From Symbiodinium sp. CCMP2592 (taxonomy: Eukaryota > Sar > Dinophyceae > Suessiales > Symbiodiniaceae), in contig CAJNDT010000136.1 of the NCBI GenBank assembly GCA_905221615.1, positions 124,001 to 188,000 on the forward strand: a stretch of DNA of 64,000 bases, in the 5' to 3' direction. Below, piece by piece: positions 1-10,739 of this stretch (position 1 is the first letter of the stretch; each line of letters opens with the position of its first letter). The position numbers and the translations under genes are program-made. The notes under the pieces were generated by a model, which saw only the letters and a program-made list of their open reading frames with translations, was not told where the DNA came from and did not search any database.

Positions 1-268
1 CACAACGTACACCAGGAACCAGTCTCCACTGCTTAAGCTCCACGTAGGCTCCTCGTCTTCTCCTTGGGCTCTTGCAACTCGCAGGCATCCAGCAACCAAT
101 GCCGCTGGTAAACCCCTTCGGTGTAGCGGCATCATCTTTAGGAGCTCCTTTTCCACTTTGAGGTCCCCTCTGGCGACTAGGTCTTGAACCCAGCGGTCTC
201 GTAAGTCTAAGTGCTTGACACGCCCCACTCCCTTCCTGCTGGCTATGCCTTTGGCTGCTGGTGGGGCT
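1..268 (-). pseudogene. Copia-type pol fragment: C-terminal RNase H tail
   Basis: Read on the minus strand this stretch encodes a peptide with SRKGVGRVKHLDLRDRWVQ followed by DLVARGDLKVEKE. It resembles the end of Ty1/copia polyproteins, where RNase H ends in a conserved R-H-L-D-V-x-x-x-W-x-Q segment. It continues directly from a reverse transcriptase fragment although the rest of reverse transcriptase and most of RNase H are absent, so an internal deletion joined the two. Open towards the left window edge. Family assignment is from motif memory. Confidence 0.6.
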
Positions 269-628
269 TTAGCCCAGGAAGTCCTCCCTTGGACTGAGAT
301 AGTAAAGTACTCTATCTATCTCCTCGCTTTGGAAATAGGCGTTCGTCACACCTCCTGACTGAATCCTACACTTCCTAGAAGCCGCAAAAGACAACACTAA
401 GCTCTGAGCTTCTATGCTAGCGGTAGGACTATCACTCCTGAAGTCACCCTTCTCAAGGTCTCCCCTAACAACCAACCTACTCTTGTAGTAGCGTTCTACC
501 GTTGGATCAAGAAGTCTCTTGTTGTGGTTCTTGTCCAACTCTACCCACTGGGTGGGTATGACTTGATGTCCTTCACGAATCAACTCGTCATACTGAGCGT
601 CATGTATAATGATCGCTGCACTGAAGTC
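269..628 (-). pseudogene. Copia-type reverse transcriptase, N-terminal part only
   Basis: The minus-strand frame carries the usual start of copia reverse transcriptase: a P-T-Q-W-V-E-L-D segment, KSRLVVRGDLEKGDF (normally K-A-R-L-V-A-R-G), an S-P-T-A-S/E-A-Q run and then a decayed D-V-x-x-A-F-L equivalent reading VTNAYFQSEE. A stop at about 629-631 interrupts the frame just upstream, and no YVDD box follows before the RNase H tail. Non-functional remnant of an enzyme that would copy element RNA to DNA. Confidence 0.75.
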
Positions 629-1010
629 CTACCATTTCGCCTTGCTCTTGTCCAACTCCTTCTGGACATCCTCTGGGCACGTGTGGTAAATTAGGATCTT
701 ACCGTACTTCTCCTTTTTCTTCTTCGACGTAAAGTTCTTGCGCCGCTTGCGCCACTGCACCACTTTCTTGTCGTCCTCCACGCGGTCTGCAAAGAAAACC
801 CTTATGGCCTCGTACTCCTTTTTTCGGGGAGTGCGTTCCAAACGACCTTTTGGTCCTTTGCCCAAAAGTGGCTTGCATAAGCTCTTAGGAAAAGTGCTGA
901 GTCCTCTGTGACTTCAGCTTCCACGTCTGCTTCTGCTGCCGTGTCCTCAGCCATCGGCTCTTGGATCCCTCCTGTTGGGTCCATCTGTTCGTTCTCCGGT
1001 TCCTCCACGG
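629..1010 (-). pseudogene. Decayed copia pol linker
   Basis: Lysine- and arginine-rich peptide (ending EDVQKELDKSKAKW) in the same frame as the downstream reverse transcriptase fragment and separated from it by one stop. It lies between the integrase tail and reverse transcriptase, where copia polyproteins have a poorly conserved linker. No catalytic motif is visible. Confidence 0.45.
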
Positions 1011-1588
1011 TCACGCCCGTGACTCTTCACGTGTTGAACCAACTCTCCTTCTGACAGCTCTCTCCGTCGCAGCTGTCTCTCGATCCGGAGGATCAGCGTC
1101 CATTCGGACCGGAGAACTTATTCCGATACCATCGTCTGTTGGCTCGTCTGGGTCGTCTAGTAATAGATCATCCCCGGTGGCATCTATGTGCCTCTGCTGT
1201 TCTCTCTCAACCTCGGTGTGCTCGTACTGTAGATTGCACCGGTTAAACACCTGAAACCTCAGAACCTCAGCCGAAGTACACGGTCTGAGTCGAGCCAGGC
1301 TCCTAGCCACAGGAACTCCTTGGTGAACGACCCAAACGGTCTTGTTGTCGAACCCAATGATCTTGCTCACCGTGCTGCAAGTGGAGACACCTCGTCCAAG
1401 ACGTGTCCGACTCCGCGGGGAAGTCGTCCAAGCACCCACTGTGTGGGGCTGACACCTCCGACACGCATGAACTCGTTCTTCGCCACCTGCGCATCCAGCA
1501 CGGCGTCCTTGACATCATCTTTGCCTGTTACGCTGTGGCCCTTGACCAAACGCTTAAAGGCTCGTTTTATGCTGTATGATGCCCCCAT
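1011..1588 (-). pseudogene. Copia-type integrase, C-terminal part, frameshifted
   Basis: Two overlapping minus-strand frames hold consecutive parts of one domain. The first (1367-1588) contains SPTQWVLGRLPRG, the usual integrase tail with the W-V-L-G-R signature. The second (1011-1439) contains IIGFDNKTVWVVHQGVPVA and the phrase LRPCTSAEVLRFQ, typical of the region after integrase in dinoflagellate copia elements. The frame change means the product is broken. Confidence 0.7.
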
Positions 1589-1668
1589 GCCGTTCGCACT
1601 TTCCTATGCGTGGCTGCTCAACCCGTGTGCGAAAACACCGCGGTTGTGCGGTCCCCGATCATGGGATA

Positions 1669-1965
1669 CTACCTTGGGCAACCCGAAGGGTGAGACCCAG
1701 TGTGTCCGCCTCCAACGCGGACCAGGGTCACGACTTGGTAGCTCGTGACGACATCTACTATGTTCAGCCAGCTAAACTTCGCGCCCGTGTAGTCTGCAGC
1801 CTCCAACGCGTCTACCGAAACGGTGTGGTTGAACTCGTAAGGTGGTGGAGCTGAGACAGGGTGTGTGCGAACCTTCTCTTCGCTCACTCTGCAAGACTCA
1901 CACTTAGAGATCTTAGCTGGATTCACCAGTTCCTCTGAAGCACCTGCGCTCCGAAGTACCTGCAC
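1669..1965 (-). pseudogene. Copia-type integrase core (rve) and zinc-binding remnant
   Basis: The frame contains a C-x2-C pair (SKCESCRVSE), the end of the HHCC zinc-binding region, then PPPYEFNHTVSVDALEAAD and SWLNIVDVVTSYQVVTLVR. The first Asp of the D,D35E core is visible in VSVDALE and the strand LNIVDV follows. The rest of the core is lost by frameshift towards 1590-1668. Integrase inserts element cDNA into the host genome; this copy cannot. Confidence 0.8.
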
Positions 1966-2148
1966 CAGTAGTTCATCCCTGCTAGAGGCAACGTGTCTAA
2001 GAAGTCTGCTTCCTCGGCGAGTTCTGCCTCGTCCATAAACGCGGGCCTGTTATCTCTAGGATCCACTAAAGCATCTAAGTCTAGAGTACCAGATTGCTCG
2101 ACCTCATCCTGCCTTGCCTCAACAGGAAACGCTTCAGCAGGAAACGCT

Positions 2149-3381
2149 TCAGCAACGTGGTCCTCTACACAGCCTTCCTGCAACACAAGCATAGAGGTTT
2201 CGGCAAAACCAACATGTGTGCCTGTCCGCTAAGACCGACTTGGTCTTCCAAGCTGTACAAAGAAAGCAGAGCAGGAAGTCGTGACGGGTCTTGGCAATCT
2301 CTTTAGCGATTTGCTTCTGATTCTGCCATCCGACGTCCTCCAAGAGGATCATCCTGCACCCAGGGTGTCGCACGATCACCCGGGCGCCGGTCCTCTCAAG
2401 GGATCCGGGCTGGAACTCCGCGTTCGCCAGGACAAAGATCGTCACTGACGGAAGCCCCAGGGCCTGCATCAGCAGGTCGTCGTGAGTGTTGAAGTTCCTA
2501 GAGGAATCCTCAAACATCAACCAGGTCTCTTGCTTCATCAGCTTCAGGTCGCTTGCGTGGAGATCCGGAAGCTGTCCTCCCACGTTGTACGCACCGCCTC
2601 CTCGCGGAGGGATCAAGAAGATCAACATGTGGCGAGGACGGTGATCATGCATAGCGATAAGTATAGGTCCACTGGTGAGCAGATTCTTCGGTCTCACGCC
2701 ACTCCCAAGCTTGATCGCTTGTCCACTGCACCGCCGTATATTTACGTCATGTTGTTTCAGCTCAGTTTTGGAGCTTTGTCCCAGCTGTTTGCTGCGTACG
2801 CTCTCGGAACGAGACACGTATACGGTTGGGCCTGTACCCTCGTGCCTTCCGCCCGGGTGCAACCACGACTTAAAAGCTATGTCTCCGTGCCGCATATATC
2901 CAGAGATAATCTGGGACAGGTAGGCCTCGGTGAGCGTGCTCGGGAAGTTGGGGTTCTGTCTCATCGACATCAAGTCGTGGCGAGCCTCTGTGTGGGCCGT
3001 GTCCGCCCTTCTTGCCACGGCCCTTTGACCTGTCGGGCTGTGCCGATCTGGTCCTGTCGCGCTCCGCCGCTGGAGCGGTCGGGCCCCCAGCTGTCGCGCC
3101 TTGTGGTGCTGTTGCCTTGTGTCCTCGTCCAGGTCGGTGTCCCACTCCTTTTCTGTCCGCTTTCCGGATCGGAAATCTGCCACCAGTGACACCACCCTCG
3201 CTGCCTCGTACTCTAAGTACTTCGCGGCAACGTTGCAGATGAGTGACATGTGGTCCCCTTCTCCATGGCCTTTGCATCTGGTCGTTTCAGCTCCGGGCGC
3301 AAGTGGTCCGGAACACTCACTCTGGCGTGTCGGCGGAGAAGGTGTCTGCGTGGCCCGTTGGCTGGTCGTCGTCGTCACCAT
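2149..3381 (-). pseudogene. Unassigned ORF upstream of the copia integrase
   Basis: A 410-codon minus-strand frame between the gag-like region and integrase. The best-conserved-looking part (about 2290-2640) contains VGGQLPDLHASDLKLMK, SVTIFVLANAEFQPGSLE and VIVRHPGCRMILLEDVGW. I do not recognise a catalytic domain; similar peptides may accompany copia-like elements in dinoflagellates, but this is recollection and not a match. The first half is low-complexity and may not be real coding sequence. Confidence 0.4.
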
Positions 3382-4058
3382 GCAGCCGTCTGAGTAGGAT
3401 CGGCAGAACCTTGCGCTGAGGGATCGGCTTTGGCGTGGTCGCTGGCCGGTGGTGCGGCCTTGCTTTTGCGGCTGGTCCCGTCGCCGCCTGAGCTGCCCCT
3501 GCAGGGGTCGGCTCCTCCACCACGCCGTCGTCTACCAGTCGGCGCTGGCCATCCTTCCGCACCCAAATCTTGAACCTGCTCAAACCCCTCTGCTTCTTAC
3601 AGAGTTTCTGAGGGATTTCTTCCACTGAGGTGCAACAGTCCAAACAGAAGGTGACCGGTGCACCGATCTCGTGCTATTGCAGTTGTCCGTGCGCTCGCGC
3701 GGGCACGTGCGCGGGTCATCTTCGGTACAGCCTTTGGCCTTGGAGCAGAGGTGCGGTTGCCGCACAGCATGCACGTCGTCTTGACCGCGCGGTTACGCGC
3801 GTGCTCCGGGCACCCTCCTTCGCACAGTTTTTTGGGATCCGGCCTAAGAAGGCCAAGCTTGCTCTTCGGTGCCTTCTCAAGGGTCACCGCTCACCTCGCC
3901 TTCTCGAGAGTCTGCCTCCGCGAAGTGCAACCGCCCTAAGTGACGGTGCTCCTTTTGTCGGACTCCTCAAAGTCGGTCTTGTCGAAGAAACCATGTACGC
4001 CGCAGGCTCTGTTTCAGAGTCCTGCCCAAGGCTGACGTAGTTGGCCGTCGCCTCTGGC
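3382..4058 (-). pseudogene. Decayed gag-pol junction with a CxxC motif
   Basis: Several overlapping short minus-strand frames contain LCEGGCPEHARNRAVKTTCM and a C-x2-C pair in TTCMLCGNRT, followed by basic sequence. This is where a copia element would carry protease, but no D-T/S-G active site could be read. Frames change every 100-200 nt. Confidence 0.4.
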
Positions 4059-5250
4059 TCAAAACTCTGGCTCTCCGTGAGGCTGGGAGTGCCAAGGTCG
4101 CAGGTCTGTGTATTTATCCATCACACGACGAGTTGCTTGCACCAGGTGGGCAACTGCAAGCTTCGCTGCGCCTTTTCCTGGGCACTCCTCATCTCCGGCC
4201 CAATGGCCTTTTTCTGCCACACGCTTTGCACGTGCTCCTGAGTTTGATCTCACGGAGCTTCCGTCTGCGGTCTTCTACCGTCAGACCAGCGCCGCGTGGG
4301 CGACAGCGTGTGCCCCTCCTGACATCACGGGCTTGCCTTTCCTTTCGCCTTGGCCCGTGCCATAAAGGCAACGGTCTCGCACTGAACTGCGGCCGCGAGA
4401 AAGACCACAGCGTCACGATCGGTCTCATCGAAGCCCTCGGAGCTGCGAATGGAGGTGAAGACGTCTAGCTTGACGTCCCTTAGGGATGCGTCGGCTGTCT
4501 GGGCCACCAGCTCGGTGTCTCGCCCACGCGAACTTCGTATATGAGGCGTCTGGCTCCTCCTGCTGTCCGGCCAGGTATGCCGTTCCATCCTCGTCTTCTC
4601 CGTCCGGGTAGGTGTCGAAGAGATCCTCAACCGCAGAGAGGTTCGTGTACGCGGTCCCCTTCTGGGATCCTTTACCGTATCCTCTACCTTTGCCTTTGCC
4701 ATGACCTCCCTTGTAGGGATGGCCTCTGCCCTTGCCCTTGTCATCTTTGGTGGCGGGCTGGCATCGCTCCAATGTGCGGATGCGATTATGCATCTTGATC
4801 AGCGAGGCTGCAGCATCTTTGGTTGCTGTGCTGCCTCCCATCGCCGTCATCACCATCAACCTTTCCTGGCGGTTGAGACCACTGTTGTCCAGCAGCAAGT
4901 CTGTCAAAACGGCTTCGTTTATGTGCCTCGCTTTATCCAGCTGCTGGAGTTTGCGAAGGCGTGGCCAGCGGTTTCTCCTATCTATGTAGGATATCATTGG
5001 CTCTCCAGGCTGTCGCGACAGCACACCGCCGACTTGCGTGCCGAGGCGGTGCAGCTCTTTCGACTCCTGTTCGGGGAGAGGAAAGAGTCTTTCCCTTACC
5101 GCCTCTATGACCTTGGGGATGTTGTCGTTCGAGAAGAGGATGTTTCTTTTCAGGTTTGCGGCTACGATGTATCCCTCGCTCCTTAAGGAGTCGAGAAACT
5201 TGGATGCGAGGTCCGATCACTCGTCGACCTTCGTCTGCTTCCATCTAGTC
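4059..5250 (-). pseudogene. Gag-like polyprotein A with frameshifted zinc knuckle
   Basis: The main minus-strand frame (4425-5024) has RQPGEPMISYIDRRNRW, LLDNSGLNRQERLMVMTAMG and a Gly/Lys-rich tract (GKGKGRGYGKGSQKG), typical of nucleocapsid proteins of copia-like elements. Downstream, a C-x2-C-x4-H-x5-C zinc knuckle is split between two frames near 4190-4255: CKACGRK ends one frame and GHWAGDEECP opens the other. An extra A in an A-run (about 4214-4222) explains the shift. The protein would have packaged element RNA. Confidence 0.7.
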
Positions 5251-5372
5251 ATAGCACGGAACTCCATTTGTGGAAAATCACGAAATGTCCCAGCATAGAC
5301 CAGGAAGCCAAACTGTCGGGCTCGAGCTCTGGTTCTCTTAACCGAGAGCTCCGCTACCGGTGCGAAGACAAG

Positions 5373-6480
5373 TCACTTTTCCGCTAAGCCGTAGTATCTG
5401 CCGCCTCCCTGCTTTGCTTTCGCCTTGGCCTTCTGGGAGCTGGCTTGTCTCTCCTTGCCGGCCTTCTCGTCGGCTATGCGCTTTCTGCGCTCAGCCTTCG
5501 TGTGTCCCGGCTTGTCACAGTAGAAGCAGAGCTGTTGGTTGGACGACCCTGGGTTGCCTTTTCGCCTGCCTTTTCCTTTGTCCTTTCTTTTTCCCCGTCC
5601 TTCCATTTCCCTCCGCCTTTGTTAGGCAAAGCACCGATATCCATCGGCTGGGGCAGCTGCTGTGTCACCCGGTTGGTTCCACCAATCTATAGCAGCTCCG
5701 CCTTCACCTGGGAGTAGGTAGTGAGGCGGGAAGCGTTGCGTCCGTGAGCCCGTTGATGATAACACCCAGCAGAAACTCTTCGTCAATCTGCTTCCAGACT
5801 CGGACTCCAACTGTCGCAATGACCGCTCAAAAGCGGCCAGTTCGGCTTCGACGTCCTGGCCAAGCTTGGTTCCCAAAAGAACCGAGAGGCTTCCAACGAA
5901 ACGGCTTGCAACCTTTGGGCCGTACTCTTGCCACAAAAGTTATATCCATCACAACGCCCTCGCCAATGCCAGCATTGTACAGCACGTCCAGTGGACGGCC
6001 GCGCGTGAGCATTACCAGAATGCAGTACAACTTGGCGCTCAACTGCTGATCACTGGCCCTCAAGGCTCTGTTGGGCATCGGGCTGCGATTCTGTTCCGCC
6101 CTCGCCAACAAGCCCACATACTGAGGGTTGATGCAGGCCAGAAAGGTCTTGAGGATAAATGCCCAATCCGAGAACTCATTGGCCTCTCCCTTAAAGGTAT
6201 CCGATGCTGCCGGAGGTCAACCAAGTTTAGGTTATTGTCTGAGGGCGGGGCAACCCGCACCTGAGGGACAGGTGTGTTTATCGACACCTTCCGCAAGGGA
6301 TCATTCCCAACACTCCGGAGCTGTTGAAGCTCGGACTCCTGTGCTAGGATCCTTTGGTTGAACTCCTGCTGCTGCTTAGCAGCTTGCGGCCTCACTGCCT
6401 TCCTTGCTTTGCTCTCTAAAAGGCGTGATCGAAGGCCCGCTGCAGAGGAGCGGTTGAGCACTCGCTTCCTGAGCAAAGGC
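5373..6480 (-). pseudogene. Gag-like polyprotein B with defective zinc knuckle
   Basis: A second gag-like unit upstream of gag A. Minus-strand frames contain LVMLTRGRPLDVLYNAGIG (5827-6117), LAAFERSLRQLESESGS (5622-5936), MDIGALPNKGGGKWK (5474-5668) and the knuckle CFYCDKPGHTKAERRKRIAD (5373-5606). The final knuckle Cys is replaced by Arg, and the frame changes at least three times. It duplicates the role of gag A, so two different elements lie next to or inside each other. Confidence 0.65.
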
Positions 6481-7200
6481 GATTGGCCTTGGTCCGCTCG
6501 TCACAGGAGCTGGAGGCTTCGTCCAAGCCAAAGTCCCGGAGCGTAGGATGAACTGGCGAGCCCTTTGGCAACCTGGGCCAGGGCAGCTGCTGGATCCATC
6601 TCCTCGGCTGCTGCCTCGAGCAGCTCCTGGCGATGCTTGGCCTTGGGCAACCGCTCGGAACCGTCTGGTCCTGGTCGCCCGGCCCCCGGCACAAGCCTCA
6701 ACGGGCGGAGAGGTGGCTTCCCGGTGCTGCTTTTCCCGTGCAGCCTGGAGCCCTGCAGCCTTTGCCGCGTCCTTCGCGCGGGCTTTACGAGGGCTCTTCG
6801 ACTTTGCCCTGGCCGCGCTAACAGCTTGCGCAGGATCGTAGGTCAGCACTTCCGCGACGGCCCGTTGCCCAAACCTCTGCCTCGAGCCTGGGCAAGGGAG
6901 GCTTGCTCTTCTGGGTTCCTGCTAGGCGCCTGGCCTCGGTTCTGTCACCGATCTTGGGACTCCTTGCTCCGGACGCCTCGTTCTTCGGCGTGGCTTCGAC
7001 CGCCAGCCGGCTTGGCCTGCGGGGATTCCCGCAAAGCCTCTCTGCTCACGCGGGGGCTGCCCGCAGTGAGCTCGCTCGCGGGGCCCCTGCAGGAGCGACT
7101 CCGCGGGGCAACCCGATTTGGTCCGGGCTCCGCTACCATGCAAGGGTCCGTAGTGAACCCTGCTATCTCCAGCTCTTTTGACCACCGAAGAGGTTGCGGT
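6481..7200 (-). pseudogene. Probable 5' region of gag B element, Ala/Arg-rich
   Basis: GC-rich stretch with open minus-strand frames rich in Ala, Arg, Lys and Gln (for example RAKDAAKAAGLQAAREKQ). It precedes the recognisable gag B motifs and probably belongs to the same element. No long terminal repeat could be identified. Plus-strand frames here are shadows. Confidence 0.35.
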
Positions 7201-7239
7201 GTGCACGAGTAACATGCATGGCATCAGAATAAGCTCTAC

Positions 7240-8145
7240 TTCCTGACATTGGGGGAATGTTGCTGACAAGGATAATTCCACCTGGCTCATGATGGCTACA
7301 AGCCCTATTTCCGCTAACCACCTGCCTGTGTCTGATGCCTTCAAAACATCAAAACCCTCAATGCCGCCCAGATCGTGGGCCCAACAAGTTTCAGAGCTGA
7401 GCAACATCTCCTGGCATTGCTAAAGACTACTGCACTTGGCTTTTCCTCACCTCACCTCAGCGATGATGATGGAGATTTGGAGCCACCTTTCCTTGAGAAC
7501 CCTTGCACGGCCCCGTCTTCAGATGTCTAAGATTCAGAACTCTCAACTAGCGTGTTGAAGAGCCGGAACAGCAGACACTGGAACCCAAATACACTCGATT
7601 TACAAGGGCCTCACCTACCCTCTCCTCTGCTGCTTTCCTCTGTACACTTCTTCCCTACAAGTATCTGGGAAGAAAATTGCTTCCGGGTCGTGAACCGTAA
7701 CATCTGCGCCTGCATCCAGGAGAACCTGGGCAGTCTTCTCGTGGCCCTGCCAAGCAGCCCTGTGAAGCGGTGTCCTGCCATCGTGGTCCTGCCCGTGCGG
7801 GGCTCTGCTTCTAGGCCCTTCCCTTGCCCTTGGACTTCGGTGCCGGGGGCTCGTGATGTCGTAGGACCAAGCACGCAGCAAGAGCTCAAGTTCTGAGCTT
7901 CGGGTGTTAGGTTTGATGGCTTCAGATGGTCTGAAGGGCCTATCGGGCTGAAACCCATGTTAAAGCTCAGAACCAGAACACAATGCCCTAAACCCCAAAG
8001 TAGGGTTGAATACAACACCTGGGAAAAGTGCTTTCAATACTAGGGCTTCAGCTTTAGGGCTCAGGGCTCGCATCTGAAGGCGTGTTTGGGGCTTCTCGGC
8101 AGTCCACAGACAGCTCATCATCTGCATCGTTCTAGGGCTTCCAAC
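7240..8145. repeat. Segmental duplication, copy 1
   Basis: The segment from the AACCACCTGCC..GATGCC motif near 7316 to about 8145 matches 9056-9880 closely (for example 7325-7420 against 9065-9165, 7550-7660 against 9345-9460, 7950-8030 against 9750-9835). Each copy contains one ankyrin exon on the minus strand. Small indels are spread through the pair. A short piece of 7258-7300 also recurs at 8688-8735. Confidence 0.8.
7690..7788 (-). CDS. Ankyrin-repeat exon (last recognised exon of the 7.7-15.3 kb gene)
   Basis: Exactly 99 nt, 33 codons, one ankyrin repeat: starts DHDGRTPLHRAAWQGHEK and ends GADVTVH. Acceptor CAG|GAC at 7789-7790; the likely donor is GA (CAC|GACCCG). Phase 0 at both ends. 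The T-P-L-H and the G-A-D-V consensus positions are intact. Duplicate of the exon at 9482-9580, and joining the two restores the normal spacing between repeats. Ankyrin repeats bind protein partners; the partner is unknown. Confidence 0.7.
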
Positions 8146-8419
8146 CTCAGCAAATATGCGGCCAAGATGCTGGAACTAGAAACTTTGGCTCTGCACAGCC
8201 TCTTATCCAAAACCTCGTTACAGAACTGACAGGAAAACAGGCCGGTCCAGAAAGACATGCAGCATCAACCTAACCTCCCTCAAAGAAATCAAGACATTTC
8301 AGGCTTTAGCATGCCCAACATGACATATCAGCAGGAAGGGACGTGCACTGGGAATGGTAAGCTCGGATTGCGAAAGTCCGCTTTCCTACGCACAGGACCG
8401 GAGACACCATAAACCCTGA

Positions 8420-8512
8420 ACCCAGTGTAAAGATGTCAACCGCCACTTCATGAGCTGCAGCGGAGGTCCTTCGCATTCGCATCCGCACCTGCATTCACCA
8501 AGATCTGCAACC
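8420..8512 (-). pseudogene. Truncated ankyrin exon remnant
   Basis: The minus strand reads LQILVNAGADANAKD, the second half of an ankyrin repeat, then a frameshifted echo of the sequence that follows the exon at 14117-14227 (an A-A-H-E-V segment, about two bases out of frame). The first half with T-P-L-H is missing. It is the decayed partner of exon 14117-14227 in a duplicated exon pair. Confidence 0.6.
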
Positions 8513-9055
8513 TACTCTGACTATATACCTTACCTCAACACGTGGCCCAACAGCTTGTGACAGGTCTTGCAAGGACGGAGGGGTACAACAACAAAGGAAT
8601 GGCCGCAACACGTCTCCCTTATAACTAGCAGGTGACTGGCCTCGTGCCAACCATTTCCAGAACCACGAACACGTTTTTGTTATGGGGTGTTGTGTTGCTG
8701 ACAAGGATCGGTCCACCTGGCTCATGATGGCTGCCAGTCTTTGGTTGGAAGTGGACCCGGCACAGACCACGAATCTTGAGATTCCCACCCATTTGCCAGA
8801 ATTAAGTTGCCCTTCGAGGCGATTCCTGCAGACCTTTCCCGAGTCTCCGCTCCAAACCCTGAGCTGGAGCCCACATGTACAAGCATGGCCGATCCAAAAC
8901 TCCACTCGTGCTCGTGGGATCTCGTGGGGGGGGGGGGGCATCCGCTTTGGACCTCTGGCTGGCGCTTGCGGAGAAGCTCGCTGGGACGCTCGCGATTCGT
9001 TTCATGAAGTTCGCTCCGTGTAAACGTGCTTACACCTGTCGATGACCTCCCCCGT

Positions 9056-9880
9056 TGCTGCTAACCACCTGCCCGTGTCTGATGCCTCCAAAACATCAAA
9101 ACCTTCAATGCCGCCCAGATTGTGGGCCCAACAAATTTCAGAGCTCAACAGCATCTCCTGACGGCATTGTGCGAATCCCAAACAAACATCCTGCTTTGGG
9201 TATCTGACATCCCTAAAGCCTACAGCACTTGGCTTTTCACGCCTCAGCAATGAAGATGGAAATTTGGATTAAGTTACCCTTCTTTGAGAACCCCTGCATG
9301 GCCCCATCATCAGATGTCCAAGATTCAGAACTCTCAACTGGCGTGTTGGAGAGCCGGAACAGCAGATACGGGAACCCAAATACACTCGATTTACAAGGGC
9401 CTCACCTACCCTCTCCTCTGCTGCTTTCCTCTGTACACTTCTTCCCATACAAGTATCTGTGAAGAAAATGACTCCCGGGTCGTGAACAGTAACATCTGCG
9501 CCTGCATCTAAGAGAACCTGGATAGTCTTCTCGTGGCCGTTCCAGGCAGCATTGTCAAGCGGTGTATAGCCGTTGTTGTCCTACCCGTGCAGGCTAGGCT
9601 TCTGGTGCCCTTGGCCTTCGGTGCCGGGGGCTCGTTATGTTGCAAGACTAAGCACGCAGAAACAGTTTAAGCTCTGAGTTTCGGGCTTTAAGATTTATGG
9701 TTTCAGGCGGTTTGGGGCTTACAAGGCTTATAAGGCCTATGGGCCTGAAGCTGATGTTAAAGCTCAGAACCAGAACACAATGCCCCAAACCCCAATTCAG
9801 GGTTGAATACAAAACTTGGGAAAGGCACTTTCAGGACTACAGACATCTCATCATCTGCATCGTTCCAGGGCTCAGAATTC
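9056..9880. repeat. Segmental duplication, copy 2
   Basis: Second copy of 7316-8145, carrying the ankyrin exon 9482-9580. Homology stops near 9880, where the plus-strand LINE begins (9905), so the LINE lies at or near the edge of the duplicated block. The copy is interrupted near 8740-9050 relative to the homologous region of copy 1. Confidence 0.8.
9482..9580 (-). CDS. Ankyrin-repeat exon (third exon of the 7.7-15.3 kb gene)
   Basis: 99 nt, 33 codons: DNNGYTPLDNAAWNGHEK through VLLDAGADVTVH. Acceptor TAG|GAC, donor probably GA (CAC|GACCCG), phase 0 at both ends. When joined to exon 14117-14227 it gives A-D-V-N-A-K-D-N-N-G-Y-T-P-L, the textbook spacing between ankyrin repeats, which supports both splice sites. 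T-P-L-D in place of T-P-L-H is a mild departure. Confidence 0.7.
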
Positions 9881-9950
9881 AGGGTTTAGGATTTAGGGCG
9901 TAGGGGAGTGCAGAGCAAGGGCTCCAGCCAGGAGGCGCATACGACGGATA

Positions 9951-10451
9951 TTGTGCAGCTTGAATATCTGCAGCAGCTTGTCTCTGCCTTGCAAGCCATA
10001 TCCACACGGCCAACGGCGGTTCACTGCCACCGTGGATCAGACGACCCAACAGGCCGCCCATTCGAAGGCGAACAGCCTGGACAAGATCAGCAAGCGCCTT
10101 GGTGGCAATGTCCGTGCGAAGCTGAGTCTGAGGGAAGCGGCTACAGCATGGATAAGGAAGTTGGAGCAGCACGTTGCCGCTCTGACGCTCCGTCTGCTCA
10201 GTGTTGCCGACCGCCTGGATGGGGATCAGACAGAGGCCATCCAGGCCTTCCAAAATGCAACTTCGGATATGAGAGAGGGTCCACAAACGCTTGGGCAAGT
10301 GGAGAATGCCCTCAACGATATGGGGCAGTCTGGACCCAAGCACAGGAAGACGAGCTTCTACGGCTGGCTGCCTGCCTACGAGCTTTCAGTGCGGTTGCGG
10401 CTCCGGGAACGGCGGGTGTTCCGGTGCAGGCTCCGCCTGGTCCTTCTGTAG
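9951..10451 (+). pseudogene. LINE ORF1-like or N-terminal region
   Basis: Open for 166 codons, with a helical stretch (KLEQHVAALTLRLLSVADRL, then TEAIQAFQNATSDMREGPQ) that could form a coiled coil, as LINE ORF1 proteins often do. An overlapping frame from 9908 to 10648 is Pro/Thr-rich. I do not recognise a specific domain. It lies directly upstream of the region leading to reverse transcriptase. Confidence 0.4.
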
Positions 10452-10739
10452 CTGCAACCGTGGAGCTGGCTCCGCCGACTACCTCGCTGCCTTTACCATC
10501 GACAGCACCGACCTTCACGCCACCTCGAAAAAGGCCATCGACGACCAGCACCCCGGATGGCATGTGGAACAGTGGCAACCAAACGCAGGTGGGCCAGACC
10601 CAACACAGTGGACGACGACCTTCCAAAATCTTCCAAAAGCCTTCGTGAGCTGCTTTCTGGCTACACCGCCTCCGTGGAACCCCCTGGCTACTGGCGCAAC
10701 TCCCGACCGAGTTCATGGTGTCATTTTTTCCGAGCTGCC

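Noticed and set aside
1576..1854. Plus-strand ORFs in the copia region
   Set aside because: They overlap the minus-strand integrase motifs and show no domain of their own.
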